From positions 1-64,000 of the forward strand of contig NZ_KB892089.1 in assembly GCF_000373645.1 (NCBI RefSeq): 64,000 bases of DNA. Direction: 5' to 3'. Position 1 is the stretch's first letter. Each line of letters starts with the position of its first letter. The position numbers and the translations under genes are program-made. The notes beneath the pieces were generated by a model. That model was given only the letters and a program-made list of their open reading frames with translations. It ran no database searches and was not told the origin of the DNA. Shown one piece after another: positions 34,788 through 43,002 of the stretch. The stretch is from Streptomyces sp. ATexAB-D23 (GTDB lineage: Bacteria > Actinomycetota > Actinomycetes > Streptomycetales > Streptomycetaceae).

Positions 34788-35576
34788 ATGGCAGGCGCAG
34801 CACAGCAGCGGATCAGCCCGGTCTTTCTCGGCATTGCCGCCGTGACCGCCGTGGCCGGGTGGGGAGTGTGGACGGACTTCGCGGCGCAGCCCGGGTTCGC
34901 GACGTTCCTGTTCGTCACCGGGGCCTGGGTGGTGTCGCTGTGTCTGCATGAGTACGCGCATGCCAGGACCGCGCTGCACAGCGGGGACATCTCGATCGGC
35001 GCCAAGGGCTATCTGACGCTGAATCCGCTCAAGTACACGCACGCGCTGCTGAGCATCGTGCTGCCGGTGCTGTTCGTGATCATGGGCGGGATCGGGCTGC
35101 CGGGCGGGGCGGTCTTCATCGAGCGGGGACGGATCCGGGGGCGGTGGCGGCACAGTCTGATCTCGGCGGCGGGGCCGCTGACCAATGTGCTGTTCGCCCT
35201 CGTGTGCACCGCGCCGTTCTGGCTGCACGCGCTGGACGGGGTCCCGCCCGCCTTCCGCAACGCGCTGGGCTTCCTGGCTCTGCTCCAGGTGACGGCGGCG
35301 ATCCTGAACTTCCTGCCGGTGCCGGGGCTCGACGGCTACGGGGTGATCGAGCCGTGGCTGTCGTACTCCGTGCGGCGGTCGGTGGAGCCGATCGCGCCGT
35401 TCGGACTGATCGCGGTCTTCGCCCTGCTGTGGATCCCCGAGCTGAACGCGGTCTTCTTCGACGCCGTCTACGCGGTGCTGAGGTCGCTGGGCGTGCACGG
35501 GTTCTGGGTGGACTGCGGGCTGGACGCCTACCGGTTCTGGCAGGGGGCCAGTCCGGTGTGCGGAATCGGAGGGTGA
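34788..35576 (+). CDS. Site-2 protease family (M50) membrane metalloprotease
   Basis: A 262-residue polytopic protein from ATG at 34788. The zinc motif HEYAHA (HExxH) lies in helix 2 (VVSLCLHEYAHARTALHSGD) and the third ligand in NFLPVPGLDGYGVIEP, the N-x-L-P-x-P-x-x-D-G motif of M50 enzymes. About six hydrophobic helices are predicted and there is no PDZ domain. Such proteases cut substrates within the membrane; the compact PDZ-less type in actinobacteria has no assigned substrate. The start is supported by a Gly-rich upstream without a strong ribosome site. Confidence 0.85.
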   Translation: MAGAAQQRISPVFLGIAAVTAVAGWGVWTDFAAQPGFATFLFVTGAWVVSLCLHEYAHARTALHSGDISIGAKGYLTLNPLKYTHALLSIVLPVLFVIMGGIGLPGGAVFIERGRIRGRWRHSLISAAGPLTNVLFALVCTAPFWLHALDGVPPAFRNALGFLALLQVTAAILNFLPVPGLDGYGVIEPWLSYSVRRSVEPIAPFGLIAVFALLWIPELNAVFFDAVYAVLRSLGVHGFWVDCGLDAYRFWQGASPVCGIGG

Positions 35577-35586
35577 GCGGGGGCGG

Positions 35587-35784
35587 CTACAGGCTCTGGT
35601 CCGCCGGGCGGCCGGTTGCCTCGGCGCGGCGGCGGCGCAGGTAGTACCAGGCCATGTTGGACGAGAGTCCGACGAGCAGCACCCAGACGGCCCCGATGAG
35701 CCACATGCCCTCCACGAAGGACGTCACGGCCGCGGCAACGGCGAGGACGCAGACGACGAGGGCGTAGAGAGCGAGGCGGGGCAT
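35587..35784 (-). CDS. Small two-helix membrane protein
   Basis: A 65-residue protein, ATG at 35784 with AGGAG nine bases upstream. Two hydrophobic segments (ALYALVVCVLAVAAAVTSFV and WLIGAVWVLLVGLSSNMAWY) precede a basic tail LRRRRAEATGRPAD. Convergent with the M50 protease gene (10 bp). No family is recognised; the good ribosome site and clean topology support it as real. Confidence 0.6.
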   Translation of the reverse strand: MPRLALYALVVCVLAVAAAVTSFVEGMWLIGAVWVLLVGLSSNMAWYYLRRRRAEATGRPADQSL

Positions 35785-35870
35785 GGGGGTGGCTCCTGTC
35801 GGGGGCTGGTACGCGGTCCCCTCCAGTGTCCCCCATGCCTCCGGCCGCCCGGAGCAGGGTGGGCCCCCGC

Positions 35871-36581
35871 TCACACGTCGGTGGTACGCAGTCCGGCGTG
35901 GGCCTTGTAGCGGCGGTTGACCGAGATGAGGTTGGCGACCAGCGACTCGACCTGGTGGGCGTTGCGGAGCCGGCCGGCGAAGATGCCGCGCATGCCGGGG
36001 ATGCGGCCGGCCAGGGCCTGGACGATGTCGGTGTCGGCGCGGGCCTCGCCCAGAACCAGGACGTCGGTGTCGATCTCCTCGATCGCCTCGTCCTGGAGCA
36101 GCACGGCGGACAGGTGGTGGAAGGCGGCGGTGACGCGGGAGTCCGGCAGCAGGGCGGCGGCCTGTTCGGCGGCGCTGCCCTCCTCCGGCTTCAGCGCGTA
36201 GGCGCCCTTCTTGTCGAAACCGAGCGGGTTGACGCAGTCGACGACCAGTTTCCCGGCCAGCTCCTCGCGCAGCGACTCCAGCGTCTTGGCGTGCCCGTCC
36301 CACGGCACCGCGACGATCACCACGTCGCTGTCGCGGGCGCAGGCGGCGTTGTCGGCGCCCCGTACGCCGTGCCCCAGCTCCTGGGCGGCGGCCTCGGCGC
36401 GGTCCGCGGCGCGGGAGCCGATGATCACCTGCTGCCCGGCGCGGGCGAACCGGTAGGCGAGCCCGCGCCCCTGCGGGCCGGTGCCGCCGAGCACGCCGAT
36501 GGTCAGGCCGGACACGTCGGGCAGGTCCCACGGGTCCTTGACGGGGGGCTTGGGCGCGCTGCCGTTGTCATTCGTAGTCAT
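35871..36581 (-). CDS. npdG: NADPH-dependent F420 reductase (F420:NADP oxidoreductase)
   Basis: A 236-residue protein starting at ATG 36581 (MTTNDNGSAPKPPVKD). Residues ~27-60 give the Rossmann motif GVLGGTGPQGRGLAYRFARA, followed by IIGSRAADRAEAAAQEL for NADP recognition, VVIVAVPWDGHAKTL, KLVVDCVNPLGFDKKG and the C-terminal MRGIFAGRLRNAHQVESLVA. This is the Fno/NpdG family, which moves hydride between NADP(H) and coenzyme F420 in actinobacteria. Length fits the family. It is monocistronic and divergent from a hypothetical gene. Confidence 0.88.
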   Translation of the reverse strand: MTTNDNGSAPKPPVKDPWDLPDVSGLTIGVLGGTGPQGRGLAYRFARAGQQVIIGSRAADRAEAAAQELGHGVRGADNAACARDSDVVIVAVPWDGHAKTLESLREELAGKLVVDCVNPLGFDKKGAYALKPEEGSAAEQAAALLPDSRVTAAFHHLSAVLLQDEAIEEIDTDVLVLGEARADTDIVQALAGRIPGMRGIFAGRLRNAHQVESLVANLISVNRRYKAHAGLRTTDV

Positions 36582-36734
36582 GGCCTCGACACTACTGCCA
36601 GGTACGGCGTCAGGACCCTGTGTCCCCGACCAGCGGGACGGATCATCGGACAGCCTTCCGGACGACCCCCCGTGCGGATGACCGCGGGGCCGTTCGCCGA
36701 TGACGGGCAGCGGGCTCGTGGATGATGCCGGGCC

Positions 36735-37340
36735 ATGGATGCCGTACGTGTGGCGCTGCTGCGTGAAGTGCTCGCCAGGACCCGGTGGCCGGCGGCCGCC
36801 CGGCAGTTCGCCGGGGCCCTGCGCTCCTCCGTGGTCCCGCACGGCGGCGGGCTGCTGCTGGTCGGGACCGAGGTGTACGAGCCCTGGCACCTGGCGGCCC
36901 ATCTGGTCGACGAGTCCACCTGGGCGGGGCTGCCCGAACTCCGCCCCACCCTGGTCCGCCACCGGGTGGAACCCGGCGTCCCCGAACACCTCTCGGTCGG
37001 GCTCGGCCGGATCGAGGCGGCGGGGCGGGGCGAGACGCTGCTCGTGGTGACGCCGGAGCGGCCGGGCGAGGGTTTCCTCGAACGGGTCCACGACGCCCGC
37101 CGGGCCGGGGCGACGGTCCTCTCGCTGGACAACGGCGATCCGCAGGTGCGCGGGCTCGCCCATGAGGCGCTGTCCGTGACGGACGGCGACGATGTGGACC
37201 TGGACACCGTCCAGCACCTGGTGAGCGCCGCCGCCGGGGAGAACGGCACGCCCGTCCCGCGCGGCGGCCGGCGCACCTTCCGCGACCGGCTGTCCCGCCT
37301 CGCCGACCAGCTGACCGCACCTCCCCCGCCTCGGTGGTGA
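36735..37340 (+). CDS. Conserved hypothetical protein, possible SIS-like fold
   Basis: A 201-residue soluble protein from ATG at 36735. The middle GETLLVVTPERPGEGFLERV and RRAGATVLSLDNGDPQVRGLAHEALSV alternates strands and helices like a sugar-isomerase (SIS) nucleotide-style fold, but without conserved sugar-phosphate residues that I can assign. The C-terminus is basic (RGGRRTFRDRLSRLADQL). Divergent from npdG by 153 bp. Homologues are, from memory, common and unnamed in Streptomyces. The function is unknown. Confidence 0.65.
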   Translation: MDAVRVALLREVLARTRWPAAARQFAGALRSSVVPHGGGLLLVGTEVYEPWHLAAHLVDESTWAGLPELRPTLVRHRVEPGVPEHLSVGLGRIEAAGRGETLLVVTPERPGEGFLERVHDARRAGATVLSLDNGDPQVRGLAHEALSVTDGDDVDLDTVQHLVSAAAGENGTPVPRGGRRTFRDRLSRLADQLTAPPPPRW

Positions 37341-37757
37341 GGTGCGGGACGCCGCCCGGAGGACCCGGCGCCCCCGGCGGCCCCCGCGCCTGCCCATGCC
37401 CGCCCCGGTCAGGCCCGGACCTGGCCGCCCCGATCCGCCCGCATCCGCCCACCCCGGTCCGCGCCTGGCCATATCCGCGCCTCCGCCCCGGGCCGCCCGC
37501 GCCTGCCCGCGCCCGCCCGCCCCGGGCCTGCCCGCGCCTGCCCACCCCGGTCGGCGCCGGCCATCGCCTGCCCGCGTCCCGTCCGCCCGGACCTGCCCGC
37601 CCCGGTCCGCGCCGGGGCCGCCGCCGGTCGCCTCGGAGGAGGCGGCGGGGGCCCCTGCGGTGTACGGGCCCCGGCGCCCCGGGGTCCGGCCCTGCCCCCG
37701 CCCCCGCCGCGAATACCGTTTGCATTGGGCACGTATCCCGACAGACCATGTCTCCTC
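37341..37757. repeat. 417-bp extremely GC-rich low-complexity region
   Basis: The stretch is nearly all C and G on the forward strand with strong C/G skew. CCCRCCCCGGTC-type cores recur near 37399, 37448, 37541 and 37596, and CGCGCCTGCCC is repeated between. No coding family is visible on either strand although frames stay open by composition. The right end (37700-37757) becomes AT-richer and should hold the promoter of the MFS gene. Confidence 0.6.
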
Positions 37758-39068
37758 GTGACCTCTCGCTCCTCCCTCGCCGCCAGGCTTGCCGCGCTCC
37801 TTCCCGATCTTTCGCCCTGGCGCTCGTCGGCCGATTTCCGGCTGCTGTGGGTGCAGGGGATCGTCACCTACTTCGGCAGCTTCATGGCGCTGATCGCGCT
37901 GCCGCTCCAGATCAAGGACCTCACCGGCTCTCCCCTCGCCGTCGGCGCGATGGGCGCGGTCGAGCTGGTGCCGCTGGTCATATGCGGCCTGTACGGCGGC
38001 GCGCTCGCCGACGCGGCCGACCGGCGGAAGATCATCCTGGCCACCGAGGCCGGGCTCGGGCTCCTCGCGCTGATCCTCCTGGTGAACGCGGCCCTGCCCG
38101 ACCCGCTGCTGTGGCCGCTCTACGTGGTGGCGGGCGGCGTCTCCGCGCTCGCCGGGCTCCAACGGCCCGCGCTGGACTCGCTGATGGCCCGCATCGTGCC
38201 GCACGAACAGCTGCCCGCTGCCGCCGCCCTGAACGCCCTGCGCTGGCAGGCCGGGGCGATCATGGGCCCGGCGCTGGCGGGCCTCGTGGTGGCCTACGCC
38301 GGGCACGCCACCGCGTACTCCGTCACCGTGGTCACCTTCGCCGCCTCCGTGCTGATGTGCCGCAGGCTCGCCCCGGCGCCGCCCGCCGAGAAGGGGCAGA
38401 AGCCTTCGCTGCGCGGCATCGTGGAGGGCGCGCGCTACGCGTGGAGCCGGCCGGTGCTCCTCGGGACGTACGCGATCGACATGGCCGCGATGTTCTTCGC
38501 CTTCCCCAACACCATCTTCCCGTTCCTCGCGGACGAGCTGGACGCCGACTGGTCGCTCGGCCTGATGTACGCGGCGGGCTCGGTCGGCTCCCTCGTCCTG
38601 GGTCTGACCAGCGGCTGGACCTCCCGGGTGCGCAGGCATGGGCTGTTCGTCGTGTGCGGTGCCGCCGTCTGGGGCATGGCCATCGCGGCGGCCGGCTGGT
38701 TCGGCAACGTGTGGCTGGTGCTGGTCTGCCTCGGGTTCGCCGGGGCGGGCGACATGCTCAGCGGCCTCGGACGCTCCACCATCTGGAACCAGACCATCCC
38801 CGAGGAGCTGCGCGGCCGCCTCGCGGGCATCGAGGTGCTCTCGTACAGCGTCGGGCCGCAGCTCGGCCAGGTCCGGGCCGGCGGCATGGCGGGATGGACC
38901 GGGACCCGGCCCGCGATCTGGACCGGCGGCGTGGCCTGCGTCGCCTCCGTGGCGCTGCTGGCCGCGGCGCTCCCCAAGCTCCTCACGTACGACGCGGCGA
39001 CGGACGAGGACGCGATGCGCAGGCGCGCGCAGCACGCCGAGGGACTGGACGCGGCCCCGGCCGCCTGA
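37758..39068 (+). CDS. MFS transporter, EntS-like (MFS_3) family
   Basis: About 436 residues from a GTG at 37758 (VTSRSSLAARLAALLPDLSP); a TTG at 37725 is an alternative. Family marks: SSADFRLLWVQGIVTYFGSF, the loop GALADAADRRKIILATE, LAGLQRPALDSLMARIVPHE and LSGLGRSTIWNQTIPEELRG, which are typical of MFS_3/enterobactin-exporter-like proteins. Twelve helices are expected. It is an exporter of unknown substrate. No siderophore genes adjoin, so the EntS name is structural only. A perfect 30-bp palindrome ends it. Confidence 0.82.
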   Translation: MTSRSSLAARLAALLPDLSPWRSSADFRLLWVQGIVTYFGSFMALIALPLQIKDLTGSPLAVGAMGAVELVPLVICGLYGGALADAADRRKIILATEAGLGLLALILLVNAALPDPLLWPLYVVAGGVSALAGLQRPALDSLMARIVPHEQLPAAAALNALRWQAGAIMGPALAGLVVAYAGHATAYSVTVVTFAASVLMCRRLAPAPPAEKGQKPSLRGIVEGARYAWSRPVLLGTYAIDMAAMFFAFPNTIFPFLADELDADWSLGLMYAAGSVGSLVLGLTSGWTSRVRRHGLFVVCGAAVWGMAIAAAGWFGNVWLVLVCLGFAGAGDMLSGLGRSTIWNQTIPEELRGRLAGIEVLSYSVGPQLGQVRAGGMAGWTGTRPAIWTGGVACVASVALLAAALPKLLTYDAATDEDAMRRRAQHAEGLDAAPAA

Positions 39069-39089
39069 GCCGGCCGCCTCAGCCGGGCC

Positions 39090-39119
39090 CCGGGGTCCCT
39101 GGGGCCCCAGGGACCCCGG
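39090..39119. terminator. 30-bp perfect palindrome between convergent genes
   Basis: Fifteen bases CCGGGGTCCCTGGGG and their exact complement meet without a spacer, 22 bases after the MFS stop and 45 bases from the convergent small gene. In RNA it would form a very stable hairpin usable in both directions. Confidence 0.7.
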
Positions 39120-39164
39120 AGGCCCCAGAGGTGTCGGAGGTCTCGGGGAGCCCGAGGGGTCGGG

Positions 39165-39395
39165 TCAGGCGTCGTCCTCGTCCGGGCCCTGGCGGTCGTG
39201 CCACTTGGGGTCGGTCTCCCACTCCAGGTTCCGCTCCCGGGCCGTCTCCATGGCGTGCTGCGCCTCCTGGCGGGTGGCGTACGGGCCGAAGCGGTCCTTG
39301 GCCGGGCACTCGGGGCCCTCCTCGACCTTCTTGTGCTCCAGGCAGTAGAACCACTCGCCCGGCTTGCCCACCGTGCGCTTCTTGAACAGGGCCAT
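39165..39395 (-). CDS. Small conserved protein divergent from map
   Basis: A 76-residue protein, ATG at 39395 with AAGGA seven bases upstream. It contains KPGEWFYCLEHKKVEEGPEC and DRFGPYATRQEAQHAMETAR, and ends in acidic GPDEDDA. Two cysteines and a His sit in the first half, so a small metal site is possible. It is conserved next to methionine aminopeptidase in Streptomyces as I remember it. Soluble, function unknown. Confidence 0.7.
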   Translation of the reverse strand: MALFKKRTVGKPGEWFYCLEHKKVEEGPECPAKDRFGPYATRQEAQHAMETARERNLEWETDPKWHDRQGPDEDDA

Positions 39396-39453
39396 CGTCG
39401 GTTCCTTTCCTCTGTGCCATGCTGCCCCAGACACGCTGGTTAGACTCGCTGGC

Positions 39454-40311
39454 ATGTCTGGCCAGTCGCTGCTTGTACCAGGGGAGCTCACTCCCGTCCG
39501 TTCCGTGCCCGGAAACATCCGGCGCCCCGAGTATGTCGGCAAGCCCGCCCCGACGCCGTACACCGGCCCGGAGGTCCAGGACGCCGACACCGTCGAGCGC
39601 ATGCGCGTCGCGGGACGGATCGCCGCGCAGGCGATGGCCGAGGCCGCCAAGCACATCTCCCCGGGCGTCACCACGGACGAACTCGACCGCGTCGCCCACG
39701 AGTTCATGTGCGACCACGGCGCCTACCCGTCGACGCTGGGCTACCGGGGCTTCCCCAAGTCGCTGTGCACCTCGCTCAACGAGGTGATCTGCCACGGCAT
39801 CCCGGACTCCACGGTGCTGCGCGACGGCGACATCGTGAACCTCGACGTGACCGCGTACATCAACGGCGTCCACGGCGACAACAACGCGACCTACCTCTGC
39901 GGCGACGTGGACGAGGAGTCCCGGCTGCTCGTCGAGCGCACCGAGGAGTCGCTGAAGCGGGCGATCAAGGCGGTGCGGCCGGGCCGGCAGATCAATGTGA
40001 TCGGGCGGGTCATCGAGTCGTACGCGAAGCGCTTCGGGTACGGCGTGGTGCGGGACTTCACCGGGCACGGGATCAACACCTCGTTCCACTCGGGGCTGAT
40101 CGTGCCGCACTACGACAGCCCGCACGCCACCACGGTGATGAAGCCCGGCATGACGTTCACCATCGAGCCGATGCTGACGCTCGGCAGCCACGACTACGAC
40201 ATGTGGGACGACGGCTGGACCGTGGTGACCAAGGACCGCAAGCGCACCGCGCAGTTCGAGCACACGCTCGTGGTGACGGAGACCGGCGCGGACATCCTCA
40301 CGCTGCCGTAG
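39454..40311 (+). CDS. map: Type I methionine aminopeptidase
   Basis: A 285-residue enzyme from ATG at 39454. After a ~45-residue N-terminal extension with PxxP-like sequence (RRPEYVGKPAPTPYTGPE), seen in actinobacterial MetAP1c proteins, comes the pita-bread fold. The metal ligands are visible: two Asp in VNLDVTAYINGVHGDNNATY, His in DFTGHGINTSFHS, Glu in TFTIEPMLTLG and Glu in AQFEHTLVVTE. It removes initiator Met from nascent proteins. A TAGACT -10-like hexamer lies seven bases before the ATG, so a leaderless transcript is likely. Its last 14 bases overlap the convergent NmrA-like gene. Confidence 0.93.
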   Translation: MSGQSLLVPGELTPVRSVPGNIRRPEYVGKPAPTPYTGPEVQDADTVERMRVAGRIAAQAMAEAAKHISPGVTTDELDRVAHEFMCDHGAYPSTLGYRGFPKSLCTSLNEVICHGIPDSTVLRDGDIVNLDVTAYINGVHGDNNATYLCGDVDEESRLLVERTEESLKRAIKAVRPGRQINVIGRVIESYAKRFGYGVVRDFTGHGINTSFHSGLIVPHYDSPHATTVMKPGMTFTIEPMLTLGSHDYDMWDDGWTVVTKDRKRTAQFEHTLVVTETGADILTLP

Positions 40312-41185
40312 CGCGCGCGGCGGGTATGAGCACCTCCCGGCACCACTCGCGGAAGGCGGTGGGGGCCGGGGTGGTCAGCGCCCGCCACTCGGCGTCGTAG
40401 ACGCCGTTGTCCTGGGCGTCCGCCATGTCGAACAGGCCCTGCGCCCAGGCCTCGCTCATCCCGTACCGCGCCATCGTCGCCCGGTAGGCCTCGCGGTCGG
40501 GCTCCTCGAAGCGGACCGGGCGCTCCAGGACCTCGGACAGGACCTGGGCCATGCCGTGGGGGGACAGGGCGTCCGGGCCGATCACCGGGACGGTGTCCTG
40601 CCCCGACCAGGAGTCGTCGGCCAGCAGACGGGCGGCGGTCGCGGCGATGTCGCGGGTGGCGACGAGCGCCAGCGGGCGGTCCGCGGCCACCGGCAGCGAG
40701 AGCACGCCCCGCGCCGCGAGCGCTTCGGCCTGGTGGAGGAGGTTCTCCATGAAGAAGGGCATCGCCAGGGACCGGTAGCCGACCCCGGTGCTCTCGATCA
40801 TCTCGTCCATCGCGAACGCGGCCGACAACTGCCCGGCGCCCGAGCCGTGGGCGCGGCCGAGGCTGCTGACGCCGACGACACGGCGGACGCCCTGTGCCCG
40901 GATCGCCTCGCAGGCCGGGCGGGTGAAGCCGAGGTAGTGCTCCTGGATGTCGTCCGCGACCGGGTTCGGCGGGACCAGCCACAGGACGCTGTCGGCGTCC
41001 TTGAACGCCTCGGCCAGGACGCGGGGATCGCTGTGCGAGCCCTGGACGATCTCGGCGCCCTCGCGCGCCCTCGGGGCGAGCCGGGCGGGGTCGCGGGCGA
41101 TCACCCGCACCTGCCGGCCGCCGTCGAGCAGCGCGTCGATGACCTGGTGGCCGATCCGGCCGGTGGGAGCGGTAACGACAATCAC
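40298..41185 (-). CDS. NmrA-like NAD(P)-binding oxidoreductase
   Basis: A 295-residue atypical SDR. The N-terminal VVTAPTGRIGHQVIDALLDG carries the GxxGxxG-type dinucleotide loop, followed by VRVIARDPARL, SVLWLVPP, VVGVSSLGRAHG and the C-terminal NmrA-like domain; the catalytic Tyr of classical SDRs is not evident. These proteins sense or use NADP(H), for example as quinone reductases or azoreductase-like enzymes. It diverges from a TetR gene, and a 16-bp-arm inverted repeat lies between, so the TetR protein very probably regulates it. The 3' end overlaps map by 14 bases. Confidence 0.82.
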   Translation of the reverse strand: MIVVTAPTGRIGHQVIDALLDGGRQVRVIARDPARLAPRAREGAEIVQGSHSDPRVLAEAFKDADSVLWLVPPNPVADDIQEHYLGFTRPACEAIRAQGVRRVVGVSSLGRAHGSGAGQLSAAFAMDEMIESTGVGYRSLAMPFFMENLLHQAEALAARGVLSLPVAADRPLALVATRDIAATAARLLADDSWSGQDTVPVIGPDALSPHGMAQVLSEVLERPVRFEEPDREAYRATMARYGMSEAWAQGLFDMADAQDNGVYDAEWRALTTPAPTAFREWCREVLIPAARATAA

Positions 41186-41250
41186 GGAAGCCTCCGAAGC
41201 ATGGCTGTGGACAGGGATACGACGTGCCGGCCGGTCACCGGCCGCCCACC

Positions 41251-41324
41251 GTTTCCGCTGATAACGATGGCACGCTAACGTCGATATCGCAAACCGCTAA
41301 CATAATTCCGTTATCATCGGAAAC
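41251..41324. promoter_or_regulatory. Divergent operator region, 16-bp inverted arms
   Basis: GTTTCCGCTGATAACG at 41251-41266 and CGTTATCATCGGAAAC at 41309-41324 are inverted copies with one mismatch. GCTAACG/GCTAACA and CGATATCG lie between. The right arm ends two bases before the TetR start codon. This fits a TetR dimer pair controlling both genes. Confidence 0.65.
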
Positions 41325-41325
41325 C

Positions 41326-42072
41326 ATGGAGACCGACCACCCCGCCCCCGCACGGGACAACCGCCAACGAATCATCGCCGCCGCCACCCGGCTGCTCGCC
41401 GAAGAGGGGCGCGAGGCGGTGTCGACGCGCGCGGTCAGCGCCGCGGCCGGCGTCCAGGCACCCACCATCTACCGGCTGTTCGGCGACAAGCAGGGCCTGC
41501 TCGACGCCGTCGCCGCGCACGGCTTCGCGAGCCATGTCGGCGAGAAGGCCACCCTGGAGCTCACCGGCGACCCGGTGCAGGACCTGCGCACCGGCTGGGA
41601 CTTCAACACCGAGTTCGGGCTGGCCAACCCGGCCCTCTACACCCTCATGTACGCCCAGCCCAGCCCCGGCACCCCCTCCCCCGCGGCCACCGCCGCACTG
41701 GAGATCCTCGCCACCCACATCCACCGGATCGCCGAGGCCGGGCGCCTGAGGATCGACGAGACGCGCGCCACCCACCTGGTGCACGCCGTGGGCGGCGGCA
41801 CCACCCTCTCCCTCATCGCCACCCCCGAGGACCACCGGGACATGAGCGTGTCCCATCTGGCCCGGGAGGCGGTGATCGCCGCGATCACCACCGAGGCCCC
41901 GGCCACCCCCGCCTCCGGCCCCGCGGCGGCGGCGGTCGCCCTGCACGCCCTGCTCCCCCGGACCGGCGCACTGACCGCGGGCGAGCGCGCCCTGCTCGCG
42001 GAACTGCTCGACCGCATCTCGGCCGCACCCGAAGCGGGCGCCCGACCAGCAACCCACCACCACACCCCCTAA
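41326..42072 (+). CDS. TetR-family repressor
   Basis: A 248-residue protein from ATG at 41326. The HTH is at ~12-58 (RIIAAATRLLAEEGREAVST, AAAGVQAPTIYRLFGDKQGL), followed by a helical ligand domain (GWDFNTEFGLANPALYTLMY, HLVHAVGGGTTLSLIATPED). The C-terminus is Ala-rich. The start sits directly behind one arm of the inverted repeat, implying autoregulation, and the divergent NmrA-like enzyme gene is the obvious target. The ligand is unknown; a reactive or redox-active metabolite would suit the enzyme partner, but this is inference. Confidence 0.85.
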   Translation: METDHPAPARDNRQRIIAAATRLLAEEGREAVSTRAVSAAAGVQAPTIYRLFGDKQGLLDAVAAHGFASHVGEKATLELTGDPVQDLRTGWDFNTEFGLANPALYTLMYAQPSPGTPSPAATAALEILATHIHRIAEAGRLRIDETRATHLVHAVGGGTTLSLIATPEDHRDMSVSHLAREAVIAAITTEAPATPASGPAAAAVALHALLPRTGALTAGERALLAELLDRISAAPEAGARPATHHHTP

Positions 42073-42183
42073 GGCCGGAGCGACACCGCAACCGTCCCCT
42101 CCGACGGCACGGCGACACCACGATCACCGCGCCCCCGGGCGGCACCGCGGCGCCGAAGTTACCGACAAGTCGTCGGCAAGGAG

Positions 42184-42204
42184 TTGACTTAGGTATGCCT
42201 AAGT
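42184..42204 (+). promoter_or_regulatory. Iron-box-like palindrome before heme oxygenase
   Basis: ACTTAGG-TATG-CCTAAGT (42187-42204) is a perfect 7-bp inverted repeat; the 19-mer 42184-42202 matches the DtxR/IdeR/DmdR consensus TTAGGTTAGGCTAACCTAA in 13 positions, with both TTAGG/CCTAA cores intact. It overlaps TTGACT, a likely -35. Binding of Fe-loaded repressor would shut off the gene in iron-rich cells. Confidence 0.65.
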
Positions 42205-42307
42205 AGGAAGATCGAGCCATCGGCAGGCGCTGCGGCGGGCAACCGCGGCGGGCCGATATTTCCGTCTCTTTCTGGACTTCCCGTCCCCTCGGCCCCGGAG
42301 GCCCGCC

Positions 42308-42970
42308 TTGGACGCAACCGTCACCGCCACGCCCTTCTCGACGCTGATCCGTACCGCGTCGCACGAGCAGCACACCGAGGCGGAGACCTCGACCTTCATG
42401 AGCGATCTGCTCGGCGGGCGCCTCGGGGTGGACGCGTACACGCGGTACACCGAGCAGCTGTGGTTCGTGTACCGCGCCCTGGAGGAGGGCGCCCAGGCGC
42501 TGGCCTCCGACCCGGTCGCCGGGCCCTTCATACAGCCCGAGCTGATGCGCACCACCGAGCTGGAGCGCGACCTCGCGCATCTGCGGGGTGCCGACTGGCG
42601 CGAGGGTCTGGAGCCGCTTGGGGCCACCGCCGCCTACGCCGAACGGGTCGCCGAGTGCGCCCGTACCTGGCCCGCCGGATACATCGCGCACCACTACACG
42701 CGGTACCTGGGAGACCTGTCGGGCGGTCAGATCATCCGCGACAAGGCGGAGAAGACCTGGGGCTTCGCGCGCAAGGGCGACGGGGTGCGGTTCTACGTCT
42801 TCGAGGAGATCACCAACCCCGCGTCCTTCAAGCGGGGTTACCGTGAGCTGCTGGACGCGGTGAACGCCGACGACCTGGAGAAGCGGCGGATCGTGGACGA
42901 GTGCAAGCGCGCCTTCGCGCTGAACACGGCCGTTTTCCGGGAGCTGGGCGAGGTGTTCCGGGCCGCCTGA
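42308..42970 (+). CDS. hmuO: Heme oxygenase (biliverdin-producing)
   Basis: A 220-residue protein from a TTG start with GGAGG six bases upstream. It has the helical heme oxygenase fold: proximal His region IRTASHEQHTEAETSTFMSD, YTEQLWFVYRALEEGAQAL, the distal-helix HHYTRYLGDLSGGQIIRDKA with its conserved Gly motif, and FYVFEEITNPASFKRGYREL. It opens heme with oxygen and electrons to biliverdin, CO and Fe2+, freeing iron in the cytoplasm. An iron-box palindrome ~100 bp upstream ties it to the heme-uptake genes 3-8 kb away. The TTG start may keep expression low. Confidence 0.9.
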   Translation: MDATVTATPFSTLIRTASHEQHTEAETSTFMSDLLGGRLGVDAYTRYTEQLWFVYRALEEGAQALASDPVAGPFIQPELMRTTELERDLAHLRGADWREGLEPLGATAAYAERVAECARTWPAGYIAHHYTRYLGDLSGGQIIRDKAEKTWGFARKGDGVRFYVFEEITNPASFKRGYRELLDAVNADDLEKRRIVDECKRAFALNTAVFRELGEVFRAA

Positions 42971-43002
42971 CGGGCGACCGACAGCCATGGGCCGGACAGG
43001 CC

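Noticed and set aside
37341..37757. Repeats considered as a CRISPR array
   Set aside because: The repeated cores are short, irregularly spaced and imperfect, without unique spacers or cas genes.
37758..39068. Siderophore exporter assignment for the EntS-like MFS protein
   Set aside because: There are no siderophore biosynthesis genes or iron box nearby; only the family resemblance supports it.
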